Assembly (NCBI GenBank): GCA_000469685.2
Contig: LS997566.1
Coordinates: 8,600,491 to 8,664,490 of the forward strand
Length of the DNA: 64,000 nt
DNA from: Haemonchus contortus
Lineage: Eukaryota; Nematoda; Chromadorea; Rhabditida; Trichostrongylidae
Direction: 5' to 3'
Each line of letters opens with the position of its first letter. Position 1 is the first letter of the stretch. The translations under genes were made by a program, and so were the position numbers. The notes under the pieces were generated by a model, which was not told the DNA's origin, made no database searches, and saw nothing but the letters and a program-made list of their open reading frames with translations. Below, piece after piece: positions 23,708-34,659 of this stretch.

Positions 23708-24200
23708 AAAGGCTTAGTTCACGATAAAAATGGCCTATCGATATCGATATAGATGGCCCTCTGTATGTGGCGCTGTCACGTCGGAAAACCACTTAGGTAG
23801 GGGTTACGTGGCCTTAAAAATTGTATCGGTTGTTTGTCACGCTGAAGGCGGACCAGTTCCGGCGGCATCGTAAGGTTGCAACCTTCCCAGGGGAACCCAT
23901 GTAGGAAATTCAGAACCCTCTGTATGTGGCGCTGTCACGTCGGAAAATGGCCTAGGTAGGGGGTACGTGAATTTAAAAATTGTAGCGATTGCTTGTCACA
24001 CCGAAGGCGGACGAGTTTCAACGACGTCGTAGAGGCTGCACCATTCCCAGAGGAACCCATGTAGGAAGTTCAGACGACTTGTCACGACGGTGAAAGGCAA
24101 TTCTGGACAGATTTGGCTTGGTGTAGTCAGCACTTTGCGCAATTGCAGCAGCAGAAATCTCGTCAGAATACCTCTCTTGAAATTTTCGTCAAGGTAATCT
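23708..24200 (+). repeat. TIR-family repeat containing a 159-bp tandem duplication
   Basis: Starts aaaggcttagttcacgataa. Two direct units, 23,757-23,915 and 23,916-24,075, share ccctctgtatgtggcgctgt followed by cacgtcgg. Each contains gaaggcggac and ggaacccatgtagga. The 3' part resembles 22,160-22,330. Confidence 0.65.
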
Positions 24201-24479
24201 CGTAATCTCGTTAGCTGTGCCTTTGAGCAACGAAGGATTATCAAAATATTCGCTACCAACTGATTACAAGGAAAAGCGATGTTCTGCCTAGTACAGTAGT
24301 GAAGAAGAAATGGACGGCTTCTGCTCTAATACACCTCTGCAAAGTCCCGAACTCACATAACATTTGGCTTCCCACACGTGTATCCCGGTCTCCTCATATT
24401 CGAACCTCTTGAGCAAGCATCTTCTATGAAAGGGCAACTAGTGCAATCTCTGTTACCTGGTTCTGTAATTGATGTTGCA

Positions 24480-26428
24480 TTAAGCTGAAAAATTCGTGAC
24501 ATAACAGCTACTATATAGTATCCAAATTTGATAATATGCAGCTTATACTCACTTTGCTCGTGGTGATAGGCCTGAAAAAAAATAGAACTGTGACTGTAGC
24601 CGGGCCTTCTTTTCGGAGGGGTGTGCTAAATTCACCCCGAGCGACATGCCGCTCTCGGCGCATCCGATAGGACACGAGTCCACCGCCGCTTTTCGTGGAA
24701 ATACGGGGAGAAGTGTCGCCACCCCTTGTCAGAGCCTACTTAAGGCGATAGCCCAGTAATTCCCGAGTTTCTGCCAGTCATGTGTGTATGAGCCTGGCAG
24801 TCACCTCCCACAGAACACCTCTCAAAAAGGAGGATAATACTGGCGAGCGCTCTGCATTTCTACCTTCTGTACACCCGAGAGAATCTCGGGGATTTCTCAA
24901 GTGTACAGAGGGTAGAAAGACGGCGCTTTATGCTTTACCCAGTTTCCAAACTTACACGATATGGAATACGGACTTCCTTTCCAAGAATTCTTGAGTTAGG
25001 TTGATACCAATCAATGGGCCCGTTACCCTGCAAACATCAGCTCAGGTAATGCTCTATGTAACTCCATGAGAGTCTCAGAACTAATGCTAGATGCTTTAGC
25101 TCCTTTATCTGGATAAAAAATTGTAACTATTGCAGGATCTGCCTTCCTGGTTAATGGGGGGGGGGGGGGGGGGGGGCACAGCACGGAACGGACGGCACTA
25201 GCCCAGAGACGCAGACTGATTCAGGGAGTGTTAAAGTTCGCTGCATTAGAAGATGTCAGTGCCATAACGTCAGCGTCATAACGCTAACGCCAGCGCCCTG
25301 ACATCGGTACTATGAATGCGCTCAATGGTAAGCAATTTTTGGCATTCTGGCCTGACTGTAGCTAGCTCTACGCAGTAGCACACGACTGGCAATTACTCCT
25401 TTCATACAACTTCTGACGTCACGTCTTCAAAAAACTCCTAAAACCTGCTCCTCTACTATTTCTGAAAGACTTCTCTGGGAACGCGCTTTCCTAGCCAACA
25501 TCGCACCATTCCGCACCATAACTATCATTATTTTACCTAGACTACGAGTCCCAAGATTACTATGACTCCAAGCAGAAGGAATCGCGCGGTATTAGAAGAA
25601 TCAGCAACGATTTTGCTTACACTGAGGCCCGAAACGTCATGCGATATTGTGATGACCGTTGGACTAGGGTGGTTATGAACTGGATCCATAGGAGCAAATG
25701 AACGCCAGGACGGTCTCCAGTGCGATGGTCAGACCTTTTCACTTAGGCTCTGAATGAAAGAAATGCTATGCTTCGAGCTCCTGGAGCGAGGAAAATGAAC
25801 TGGACCATTCTGGCTCGTGACAGGGAGTAGTGGAGTCTCACCGGCTCTTGATCGAGGGTATCGATATCAACGGGACAAGAGGAGAGAAGTCACTCTGTCT
25901 TCTCTAGTGTGTACGACTTATTTACTCAGGGAGTGTTACTGAGATTTTGAATGTAAGTTTCGATACTCACCCTGCGAGACTGTCTACGTGAACGGTTCAG
26001 CGATTTGGCATGCACCTGTATACATTGCACTGTAGTAATAATTACTTTACTAAAACTTTTCAAACGTCGTACAAGCGTTGTTGGGCTTGAACGCAAGTTT
26101 CTATACATACCTTTGGAAAATCTCCAGTTCCAATTCTTACATATCCCCTTTCATCGCAATCGTCCTTTCCCTAGTATATTGTAATTAGGTGGCATCACAT
26201 TCTATGAAGGCATTAAAACTGTTACTAAACTTGAGTGCGCACTCCCACACTTACCCCTGGGCAAGGCTGTTCAGTCTTATTTTCATAACCGCTCTCTTTA
26301 ACAATGTGGGCTGTAACATTAACAGTGGTGTTCCCGATTGACGCAGTGTTCCTGATACTTTCCTTAACCAGCAGAACACATAATGCGAGGAGCACAAGAA
26401 GAACGAACAGTCTCAGTGGTGAATTCAT
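24480..26428 (-). CDS. Gene A: small secreted protein of the microexon family (124 residues)
   Basis: Family not recognised. Minus-strand exons: 26,428-26,255 (E1), 26,170-26,111 (E2, 60 nt), 26,015-25,971 (R, 45 nt), 25,027-24,956 (W, 72 nt), 24,571-24,553 (Y, 19 nt) and 24,484-24,480 (stop TAA). The sum is 375 nt, in frame throughout. Donors are GTAAGT, GTATGT, GTGAGT, GTAAGT and GTGAGT. Acceptors include TTTGCAG and a long T-run plus CAG before Y. E1 encodes a signal peptide (MNSPLRLFVLLVLLALCVLL) and three N-glycosylation sequons. E2 reads CDERGYVRIGTG, W reads IDWYQPNSRILGKEV. R is basic and ends SRR. The protein is probably secreted. A K exon at 24,866-24,822 (acceptor GTACAG, ends TGA) could give an alternative C-terminus. 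Gene B is its duplicated paralogue. In-frame ATGs upstream (26,452, 26,434) are possible starts. Confidence 0.65.
25156..25178. repeat. Homopolymer G tract (about 22 nt)
   Basis: Uninterrupted G run in the R-W intron of gene A. The corresponding part of gene B lacks it. Confidence 0.9.
25620..25895 (+). mobile_element. RTE 3'-end remnant in an intron of gene A
   Basis: Shares gatggtcagacc, actggaccattctggctcg and tgacaggga with the 3' end of the RTE copy at 30,350-30,500. A matching remnant lies in the same intron of gene B, so the insertion predates the duplication. Confidence 0.65.
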
Positions 26429-27094
26429 TTTCATTCCAATGCTGAAAGACATGAACAATTCGATCGTTATTTTTGGTGACCTTTGGTGATGGACTTCACT
26501 AAAGCCAGCCATTTTTGTACTATAAACGCAAAAGGCGAATCTAGGGGTAATCCATGCCAAGCCACCACAGACGAGGTATTTTGTTTCTTCTTACTACTAC
26601 TGGAAATATGACTTCCTCTCCTTGAAAAGATAGCTAAGCAAGAAAGGTCAACCTTCGCTGTAGGCGGGTGTGAGCAAAGTGGGCGGGGCCAAAATCCTGG
26701 ATTGAGAGTCCTATTCAGTTATGTAACAATTTATGGCAAGCTGAACACATTTCATTCCATACAGGGGTCATGTGGAATCTGCTGACATGATCGTTAGATA
26801 CCGATAGCGATAGGTATCTATTTGTTGTGTAATCGACCGGTTGATTATGGCTTCGGTCCTTCTTACACATATTGTTCTGTTCTAGTTGTAGTAGCTCTGC
26901 AAGAGTATCTGCCAAGTCCAATTAATCAACACCAATGAGTATGTCGATATTTCGCATTTGTTTAGGTGTTTGTAGCATTGCTAACTTGAATGTAAATGGT
27001 ACAAACTCTAGAAGAGTGAAGTAGGTTTGGAGATGCACAAAGATGGGACGGAACTTTTACGAAGAGCAGCAGAAGGAGGTGAACAACGGTGAAA

Positions 27095-30000
27095 TTCCTA
27101 TGACAGGGAGTAAAAGTACGTTGAACTTTCTGAAAGGAAGTGCTTGATAGGACTCAGTTTGTCTCATTTATCAGCTGGGAGGCTACGGACCTCCTTCACT
27201 GAAAGCTCTCTCTCAATGAAGGATCCCCAGCCGGTTAGTGACGAGGTTACCTGGGGCGTCCCCAAGTGGCGAATAGAGAAATCAATCGCCGACCAAAGCT
27301 CACTAGTACTTGCGCAGGTGGAATCAGATGATGGACTCCTTGATTCTGCTGTGTTGGTCGGTATGCCCTCTGTTTATCGCTGGTGTATCCACGCATGCGT
27401 GTGTGGACAGTCTGTGGGTGCAGTTGGTATCCTGCCCATCGACTTAGCCAAATGCTTGCATTCAAGTGACTGGGAAGCATCTGAGAGGCGGTCGGGGCTG
27501 CCTCCAAGAAAAAACCCCTCGTCCAAGCTTGGATAGCCTGGCAAGCCCCGGAGTCAACCCAGCCCCCACGTCAGAGCCTGGCAAGCTACAATATGAGTAT
27601 CCATGGGTATCCACTCGCCAAAAACAGTAACAGAAGTGGGCCTCATTTCCCTGAACCTGAGCGAGCCCTCAATACGGTAGCGTTGGGTAGGACCGATAGG
27701 GAGAGGCTGCTAAAATCTCAGGGCTTAAACAGGCTGCCCAAAAATAGAAGACTAAAATGGCGATCTGTACTCTCAGCGCACTGGACGCTTGCATTGGAAG
27801 CGTGTCTAGAAGAAGTGATGATGCAAGCTAAGAAGATCAAGTACGACGTCATCGTACTGACCGAGACGAGTTGAGATTGGAGAAGGACTGTTTCTTGGAA
27901 CATGGACAGCAGAGGCATCGGCGGCGCAGGTGTCTTCGTCATACGCACTTGGATATGAATCTATTCGTACGAAAGCCTATCAACCTGAATCGGACGTTTG
28001 CGATTAAGAAGGTGTGGCTCAACCCCAGCTCTAACCATCTTCGTTGCCTACGCACCAACATCGAGCTACGAAGAACAGGAGTCGGAAGCGTTTTATATGG
28101 ATCTGGAGAGGCTCTACAGAGAAGGACACACTTTCTTAAAGATCATCGTCAGTGATTTTAATTCCAAGATTGGCCTCAGGTGAACGGCTGGAGAGCTCCA
28201 CATCGAAACTCACGGAATGGACTGGAATGAGCAGAATGAAAGGCTGTCCGAGTTGATCATGTCGACACACACCATCCATGGTAACTCGCAATTCCAGAAG
28301 CCCTCTCATTTACGATGGGCATGGGAGTCACCTGGTGGACAGTTCCATAACGAAATAGACCACATCATCTTCAAGTGGAGGTTTTGAATGACTGATGTCG
28401 CTGTTGTTCCGAAGTTCGACACGGGATCGGACCATCGTCTCCTCCGCGCCAGGTTCTATTTCTCAGTGTGTGTAGAGAGAGCTAGTTTAGGAAACAAAGC
28501 CCCAAGACCTACATCAACTGGGACCACTTTGCTTCATTTGCGGGTGAATAGGACGATTCCATTATCGACAACATAGATGAAGAATGCAACCGGCTCGTCG
28601 AACATCTTCACGATTGTGCTAGGAAAGCAGAGAGTCTGCAAGAAACCAAGAGACGACCCCCTTCGAAGACTCTCAAGCTGATACGCCAGCGTGGAATCGC
28701 GCGAGCTACAGGCAATCATGGACAAACGTCCGAACTTGCGAAGCTATGCAGAGAAGCGATAAAGGAAGACCTGAAAGAGAGAAGAGCAGCAGTTATGGAC
28801 GGAGCCGCCGAGGCCAGGAAGAGCATTCGCAAGGCCCGACGGAACTTCGCCAATTACAAGACTAAGATGACTTCCCTTCGTCGTCCTGAAGGGACAGTTA
28901 CTGCATCTCGGAGGGCAATGGAGAAGGTCATCTACGACTTCTACTTGGATCTCTTCGACAGCCACGTCTACCTGCCTACCTACCATCTTTGGCAAGACGA
29001 GTATATCGCTCCTTCGGTTCTCCCTTACGAAATACGACATGCCATCACGTCGATGAAGAATTGTACGGCGCCCGGTCCCGATAGGATCAAACCAGAACAT
29101 CTGAAAAGTCTTCCACCAGTCATCGTCAGAACTCTAGCTAGGTCCTTCACGCGGTACCTGCCGGAATGCAAAGCGCCGACGCCGTGGAAAACTAGCAAGA
29201 CCGTGCTGCTGTATAAAACGGGAGACCCATACGAAACTGGCAATGATCACCCAATCTGCCTGCTGTCTGTAATCTACAAGCTTTTCACTCGCGACATCCT
29301 GAACAGGATTGGCAAAGTATTAGATGAAGGACAGCCATTGCGAACGAGCAGGGTTTCGGACAGGGTTCAGCGCAATCGCATATCTACACTCATACAAGAC
29401 TCATTGAAGTATCACAAGAGTACAGAATGCCGTTATTTCTTACTTTCATCGATTCGAAGAAGCCTTCGACACCGTTGAGACGGAAGCGGTAATTGAAGTC
29501 ATGTGTAACCAGGGTGTTCCTACACAACATATAAGGATGCTTCATGAGCTCCACGACGACTTCACGACCAGTATTTCACCATCCTACAAAGAAGTCATTA
29601 TCAACGTGAAGAGAGGTGTCCGGCAAGGCGATTCTATTTCACCCGAATTTTTCCGTGCCGCTCTCGAGAATATCATGCACCATTTGGAATGGGAAAACCA
29701 GGATGTGAAGGTCGACGACCGCGCTCAACATCACCTTCGCTTTGCAGACGACATCGTGCTTATAACACCGAACATCGAGCAGGCGAAACGAATGCTGGCC
29801 GAATTTGACTGCTTGTGGAAGGATCGGCTTGACACTGAACTAAACGAAGACGATGTTCATGAAGAACGGACTGGTACCTGATGCTCCTTTCACGTTAAAC
29901 GGAACGAATATCTCTGAATGCTCAAGCTATGTGTATCTAGGTCGAGAAGTTGACATAATGAACGACCTAGCTCTGGAGCTGTGCAGAAGGAAACGCGCTG

Positions 30001-30510
30001 AGTGGAGAGCATTTAAGAATATCGAGGGAGTAGTGGAGGAGAAAAAGAACATCCGGCTCCGCGTTCATCTTTTCGACACTGCTGTCCTTCCTGCTTTGAC
30101 GTACACTTCGGGACTTGGACTCTACGAAAGCAGGATGAGCATGCTGTCAGCGTTACTCAACGTGCTTTGGAAAGGGTGATGCCTAGAATTTCCTTATACA
30201 CGCAAGTGCAGAAGGGAGTTCCGAGCTCCGTCAACGAACGAAGACCAGGATTGCCGTTGATTACGCCAGGAAATCGAAAATGAGGTGGGCCGAACACCGG
30301 ACACCTTATCAAGCGAACTCCAGGACGGCTACCAACGAGATGCTCAGACTTCTTCACGAAATCTCTGAAAGAAAGGAATATTGAACCTCGTGCGCCTGAA
30401 GCGAGGGTGACCCACTGGACCACTCTGGCTCGTGACAGGGACGAGTGGAGACGTTATTGGCGTCCGCTCGAGGAAGTCGGCGATCAACGGGATGACAGGT
30501 GATACAGGTG
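27095..30510 (+). mobile_element. RTE-type non-LTR retrotransposon, near full length, dead
   Basis: A LINE inserted in copy 1 of the duplication. Its leader is 27,095-27,756. The coding region follows from an ATG at about 27,757, broken by several frameshifts. Endonuclease (APE-like) pieces: KYDVIVLTET at about 27,840, SDFNSKIGL at about 28,150 and DHRLLRARF at about 28,430. Reverse transcriptase: 28,795-29,478 (NCTAPGPDRIKPEHL, then ECKAPTPWKTSKTVLLYKTG), then in other frames RGVRQGDSISPEFF (about 29,610) and the catalytic LRFADDIVLITPN (about 29,735). The maturation-like C-terminal part continues to about 30,400. The 3' tail is a short tandem gacaggtgat/acaggtgat. Stops and frame changes at about 27,872, 28,180, 29,478 and 29,881 show it cannot make the full protein. 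Related fragments lie at 9,300, 25,620, 36,521-38,205 and 41,495. Confidence 0.85.
28795..29881 (+). pseudogene. RTE reverse transcriptase domain, frameshifted
   Basis: The best preserved coding block of the RTE. The first frame (28,795-29,478) covers the N-terminal linker and RT fingers, including NCTAPGPD and LLYKTGD. It stops in the palm. The frame at 29,501-29,881 resumes with the RQGD motif and the FADD catalytic pair. The break between them removes only a few residues, so this is a recent frameshift. Not expressed as an intact enzyme. Confidence 0.8.
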
Positions 30511-31030
30511 ATCAGTTTGGAGGTTTTCTAACATGTTGCAATGGTATTATTGATCCGCATGATTGATTCCGACTTGTTTGTTTTGTTTGGAGAGCACCAG
30601 TATCAGCTTTTTTCATTTCATTCGGAAAAATTGGGACTGGTCCGATGTTTTCTTCAATGGAACGGAAACTCGTTCCTCTTGTTCATTTCCAATACAGGAG
30701 GATTCAGCCTCCAGAAGCACCTGGTGAAAATGTACAAGAGTCGGTGAAGGAAGAGTGTTTCTTTGCATTTCACTTTCTCAGTGAGATAGTATCGCGAGGT
30801 TGATCAAGGTCTTTCAATCCGACTTATTGCATGGGGTCAGTATATCACCCACTCTTCGCTCCTCTTCAACTCCATTTACAACTGATCTTTGTAACGCTTG
30901 TATTCGTTATACATTTTGAGCCCTGTAGCCGGAACTGACTTTTCAAAATTCTCGCAATGTCTTTACCGTCTTGCTCCACATCTTCGACTAAGGTCAGTTT
31001 TGAGAACTCAAACTTTGTGGTTGCTTAATA

Positions 31031-31406
31031 TTATATTGTATATTCACTAAAAGTGCGAGAGAAGATACTTGTCAAACTGTTACTCATTACTTCGAGGTAG
31101 GGGCTACCAGGATCATGCCGCTCAAACTGAGGGAACACCCACTTGGTCGCGCATTTACTGTCCCTCCTGGAGGTTTCAGAAGCCAGTAGATCAATAACTT
31201 CATGTATCTGTCGATTGCTAGAACTTCTTATTAAGAGAGTTTGGAGAAGAAGAGCGTACGTACCTCTCGATGTAGAAGTTCTTCGCAAGAGTTGCTTCCA
31301 AAGTGCTCTTTCACTATTCTTCTGCAAGCACCTAAAAAGAATGAACCTAACCTCTGAAGAGATAGTTTTGATAATGGAAGTTCAATTCACGAACTCATAT
31401 CAGTGA
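31031..31406. other. Open frames on both strands, conserved in copy 2
   Basis: Between the duplication copies this segment (with 46,771-47,047) keeps opposite-strand frames open despite substitutions and a 6-nt in-frame indel. The minus frame reads SERALWKQLLRRTSTSRG here and SERAFWKQLLGRTSTSRG in copy 2. The plus frame reads SALSLFFCKHL here and NALSLLFCKHL there. Third positions of the two frames coincide, so substitution patterns cannot choose the strand. A GTACGT donor and a TTGCAG acceptor exist on the minus strand. Product unknown. Confidence 0.35.
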
Positions 31407-32446
31407 GAGAAAAATACGAAGATATGACGAATGATAAACTCAAGTAGGGAGCTCTTGTTTTTAGAGAGTGTGCTTCCTCGATACAAGCTGTAACGAGGGC
31501 ACACGAACCTTGGCTGAATAAATGACGACATGCACTTGCAGCTCTACACGACTGCACTGTATGCCTGAAACTTCTCACGAGTAACAGCTTTTCCATAGGC
31601 AGCTCATGAGCTCCAGGAACGCCGCCCCCTACACAATGATCAGAGGGTTAGCTACTGGACTCCGGACTCCTGCTACAAATAAGATATGCGCGTATTAGGC
31701 CATGATGTCTGGGAGAACAGGGAACCGTTTGAAATTCATTCCGGTGACGAATCAGAAGTACTATGTACATATGTATGTGTACTCCATCTGGTGGAAGTAA
31801 AGTGGTGGAACCATGCTAAAAATAATAATCGCCAATATTATATAAATAGAATTGGTGTGAGGTAGCTTGGGAACTTCTCGCCCATTCTGGATATACTGAG
31901 TTTATGAACTTACCAAAGACTACCCGAAATCATGCCAAGATTTGTTAAAAGTCGAACTTGGAGGTTATGAATTCTTTTACAAATAGCCACTGGTACAGCC
32001 TTAATGGTTTATGAATTTTCTGGAAAGGCAAACGTTGCTGCATATCTCCGTAAGCATGTTGGACTCCTTAACTTGTGCTCGGCGAGCCGACTTGATGTAT
32101 GAACATAGCCTTCTCTGACCCTACTAGAGTTACATCTACCTATTGTTAGTAGAAAAGATATAGGAGTTTCATACAAACCTTGAAAAGGTCACACCTTCAA
32201 GTTTATTTCAGGAAATTATTCTAACTAGTATACAAGCTCCTTTATTGAAAATCAATTCCAATAGAGTGCAAACAGGCTTTTACTTTGGAGTATCGTTCTT
32301 GTTCATTTCCGATTTCGTGAGAAAAACAGGTAGGTTCAGCTTCATTTGAGCGGCATTACAAACGCCCGAAAATCGCCTCTGTGATGTGCTTCGCGACTAT
32401 CGCCCCCTTCACAACAACAATACGTGAAAACTGGTATCGTGATGAG

Positions 32447-32728
32447 GGGTGCGCCTCGTTGCGCGCGTCCGTCGAAACTAGGTCACGCCGCAGTCGTCGC
32501 AGGCGGCAGGTCAACCCGCGATACTTGACAGACGTCGCAGTTGTCAGTGGGGCATACGGTTTGCGCTTGGTCCACGGCAGTCAGCCAGTGAGAAGATAAA
32601 TGCAAATCATTCCCTGTACTCACACTTGGTGGTACTGTAATGTCATCTTGAGATCTCTGTGAAGTGCGTCGCGCGCGAAATGGTTGGGGTGACATACTTC
32701 CGACGGACGCGCGCAACGGACGTTCGCC
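32447..32728. mobile_element. Non-autonomous TIR transposon with 9-bp target duplication
   Basis: Imperfect terminal inverted repeats contain gttgcgcgcgtccgtcg on the left and cgacggacgcgcgcaac on the right. They are flanked by CGTGATGAG at 32,438-32,446 and 32,729-32,737. Copy 2 of the duplication has the empty site (tatcgatgatgagcgatgg at about 48,807). 282 bp with no coding capacity. The 8-9 bp target duplication fits Mutator- or hAT-type movement. Confidence 0.8.
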
Positions 32729-32737
32729 CGTGATGAG

Positions 32738-32836
32738 CGATGGTATTGGCTTGAGGTGTTTCGGGACGGCAATATCGACCGCGCATCTGATAGTGGAAAA
32801 GAAGATCCGCGCCAATGATACTTTCTACGTGCACTC
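32738..32836 (-). pseudogene. Possible Ty3-type retroelement protease fragment
   Basis: The minus strand reads VHVESIIGADLLFHYQMRG, resembling the IIGADFL.H(F/Y) segment after the protease of some Ty3/gypsy polyproteins. Copy 2 has SVIGADLLLHYQL (48,806-48,916). Only this short piece is recognisable. In copy 1 it is also cut by the 282-bp TIR element. Confidence 0.35.
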
Positions 32837-32950
32837 AGTGATTACTGCTCAACTCAGTCGTGAACTTATTCTTTTATGATCGATGCAGTTGATATTGTAG
32901 GAGTTTTCGTTACTTCCATGTACGGCTTTCTATGAACCTCGGTATGATTA

Positions 32951-33355
32951 TATTACTGAGTTTGTTGATGTCTTGACTCTTCACGAGGTTTTCAAATAAC
33001 CTTCATTAGGCTGACGTTTCGGCGGGATCGCCTTCTTCAGAGCCTGAAAGGATCATAACAATCTGTGACTATCCGACCAAACGTCTCCACCAACCCACTA
33101 AGTTCGAGACCCCCAGAGCATGCAGGTGGGCGAAAGGAGAACCACTCACAGTAACATTGTGGATTCTTCGAAGTAGTGGTACCAACTGACCAGTGACACC
33201 TGGGGCACGTCCTCATTAAAGTCTGTGAGGGAAGGCCAATCTTATCTGAGACCGCAGCTTTCGCGTGATTGCAAGACACTCTTCCCTACGATTCATTTTG
33301 GGGTCGGTGACCTGTATCCAAAATGCCTCGAGGGTTTAACCCGCGCACACTTGCG
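32951..33355 (-). mobile_element. Penelope-like element 3' end, minus-strand copy
   Basis: 5'-truncated copy. On the minus strand the end of a GIY-YIG endonuclease reads LEAFWIQVTDPKMNRREECL (33,340-33,258), with a stop just upstream. A 3' region follows, with a hammerhead-like motif at 33,045-33,008 and a terminal segment ending near 32,951. It is the inverted partner of the copy at 33,356-34,720. Confidence 0.65.
33008..33045 (-). ncRNA. Hammerhead-ribozyme-like motif
   Basis: Read on the minus strand: aggct, ctgaaga, a, ggcg-atcc-cgcc, gaaa, cgtc, agcct. Stem I (aggct/agcct, 5 bp) and stem II (ggcg/cgcc) pair perfectly. The core has CUGANGA and GAAA, and a GUC would be the cleavage triplet. 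It deviates from the consensus by one extra A between CUGAAGA and stem II. Stem III would need the self-complementary ACGU, i.e. a dimer, as described for Penelope-element hammerheads. Activity is inferred, not shown. Confidence 0.5.
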
Positions 33356-33545
33356 GCTTTAGGGAGTCACCGAGTTCAGAAGCATAACGGAGGCGATTTT
33401 GAGGTCACCGTGGATGTCGTAGCACAGGAGCCGCAAGTGTGCGCGCGTAAAACCCTCGAGGCATTTTGGATACAGGTCACCGACCCCGAAATGAATCATA
33501 GGGAAGAATGTCTCGCAATCACGCGAGAGCTACGGCCTTATATAG

Positions 33546-34426
33546 GACCAGGCGGCTACGCACGCTCTCGCGCGCGCTAGGGGCTCTAGCCATGAGAGAC
33601 GGAGCCGCATGAGCTGGTTTTCATTATGGACCTTTATCGGATTTATGAGTTTCCGCTCAAACCTCGCCTCCTTCGGGCGGAGTCCGGTTTTGCCACCCAC
33701 CATAAGTTTTCCCATCACGGTGCCTGTACTCCTACTAAGTTTGAACCTTCTAGGTCCACGGAGGCAGGAGTTATGAATTTTCGCCCAAACCCCACCCCTT
33801 GTGGGCGGAGACTGATTCTGCCACGCATCATAAGTTTTCCCACCATGGCGCCTGTGCTCCTACCAAGTTTGAACTTTCTAGGTTCATGGGAACTGGAGTT
33901 ATGGATTTTCGTATATAAATGTAAGAAGGGATCTGTGCTTCGAGGCACTCTCCGCCCATTGTGAGCAGGCCTCCGCTGACGTCATTTATGCTGGAGACAC
34001 CTCCGATAATGCTCCTCCCACATCAAGTTTTTCCTGCTCTGTTGGCTTTCTCCAAACCGAGTTATAAATGTTTTCATAGAGCATTGCATTTTTTGAGAAC
34101 GCCCTGCCCCTCGGGGGTGGGTCTCCCCAGTTCGATCTAACTTACCAATGCACACCTCAAGCCACTTTTAAACCCCAATTTTGAGGCCATCTTGTGACTA
34201 AATTTGAAATCATGGTCCTCAGTCCAGCTCATTTCGATGCACGCCACGCCCACTGTGGGCGGGGCTTCGCCAAGCTGTTGTGTGCTTTATACTGGCCCAC
34301 CCATCCCGCGCTTGACCCGGTCTCTCCAGGTAGATCTAAAAGAGCTAAGGAATTCCGTGACAAACATACGACAGACAGACGGACGGACAGACAGACAGAC
34401 AGACGAAGCGCTTTATAGTAAGTAGG
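33546..34426 (+). mobile_element. Retroposon-like insert with (GACA)n tail
   Basis: Interrupts the plus-strand Penelope copy. It contains two tandem units of about 127 bp (from about 33,646 and 33,773) sharing cataagttttccca, ctaagtttgaa and ggagttatg. It ends in a gacagacggacggacagaca-type run (about 34,369-34,405) just before the Penelope sequence resumes. A simple-repeat tail fits a LINE/SINE 3' end. No coding region. Confidence 0.55.
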
Positions 34427-34621
34427 ATTGGCCTTCCCTCACAGACTATAATGAGGGCGTGCCCCAGCTGACACTGGTCGGTTGGTACCACTACTTCGAA
34501 GGATCCACAAAGTTACGGTGAGTGGTTCTCCTTTCGACCACCTGCGTGCCCTGGGGGTCTCGAACTTAGTGGGTTGATGGAAACGTTCGATCGGATAGTC
34601 ACAGATTGTTATTATCCTTTC

Positions 34622-34659
34622 AGGCCCTGAAGAAGGCGATTCCGCCGAAACGTCAGCCT
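34622..34659 (+). ncRNA. Hammerhead-ribozyme-like motif, partly mutated
   Basis: aggcc, ctgaaga, a, ggcg-attc-cgcc, gaaa, cgtc, agcct. Stem II is intact. Stem I has one mismatch next to the core compared with the minus-strand copy. Confidence 0.45.
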
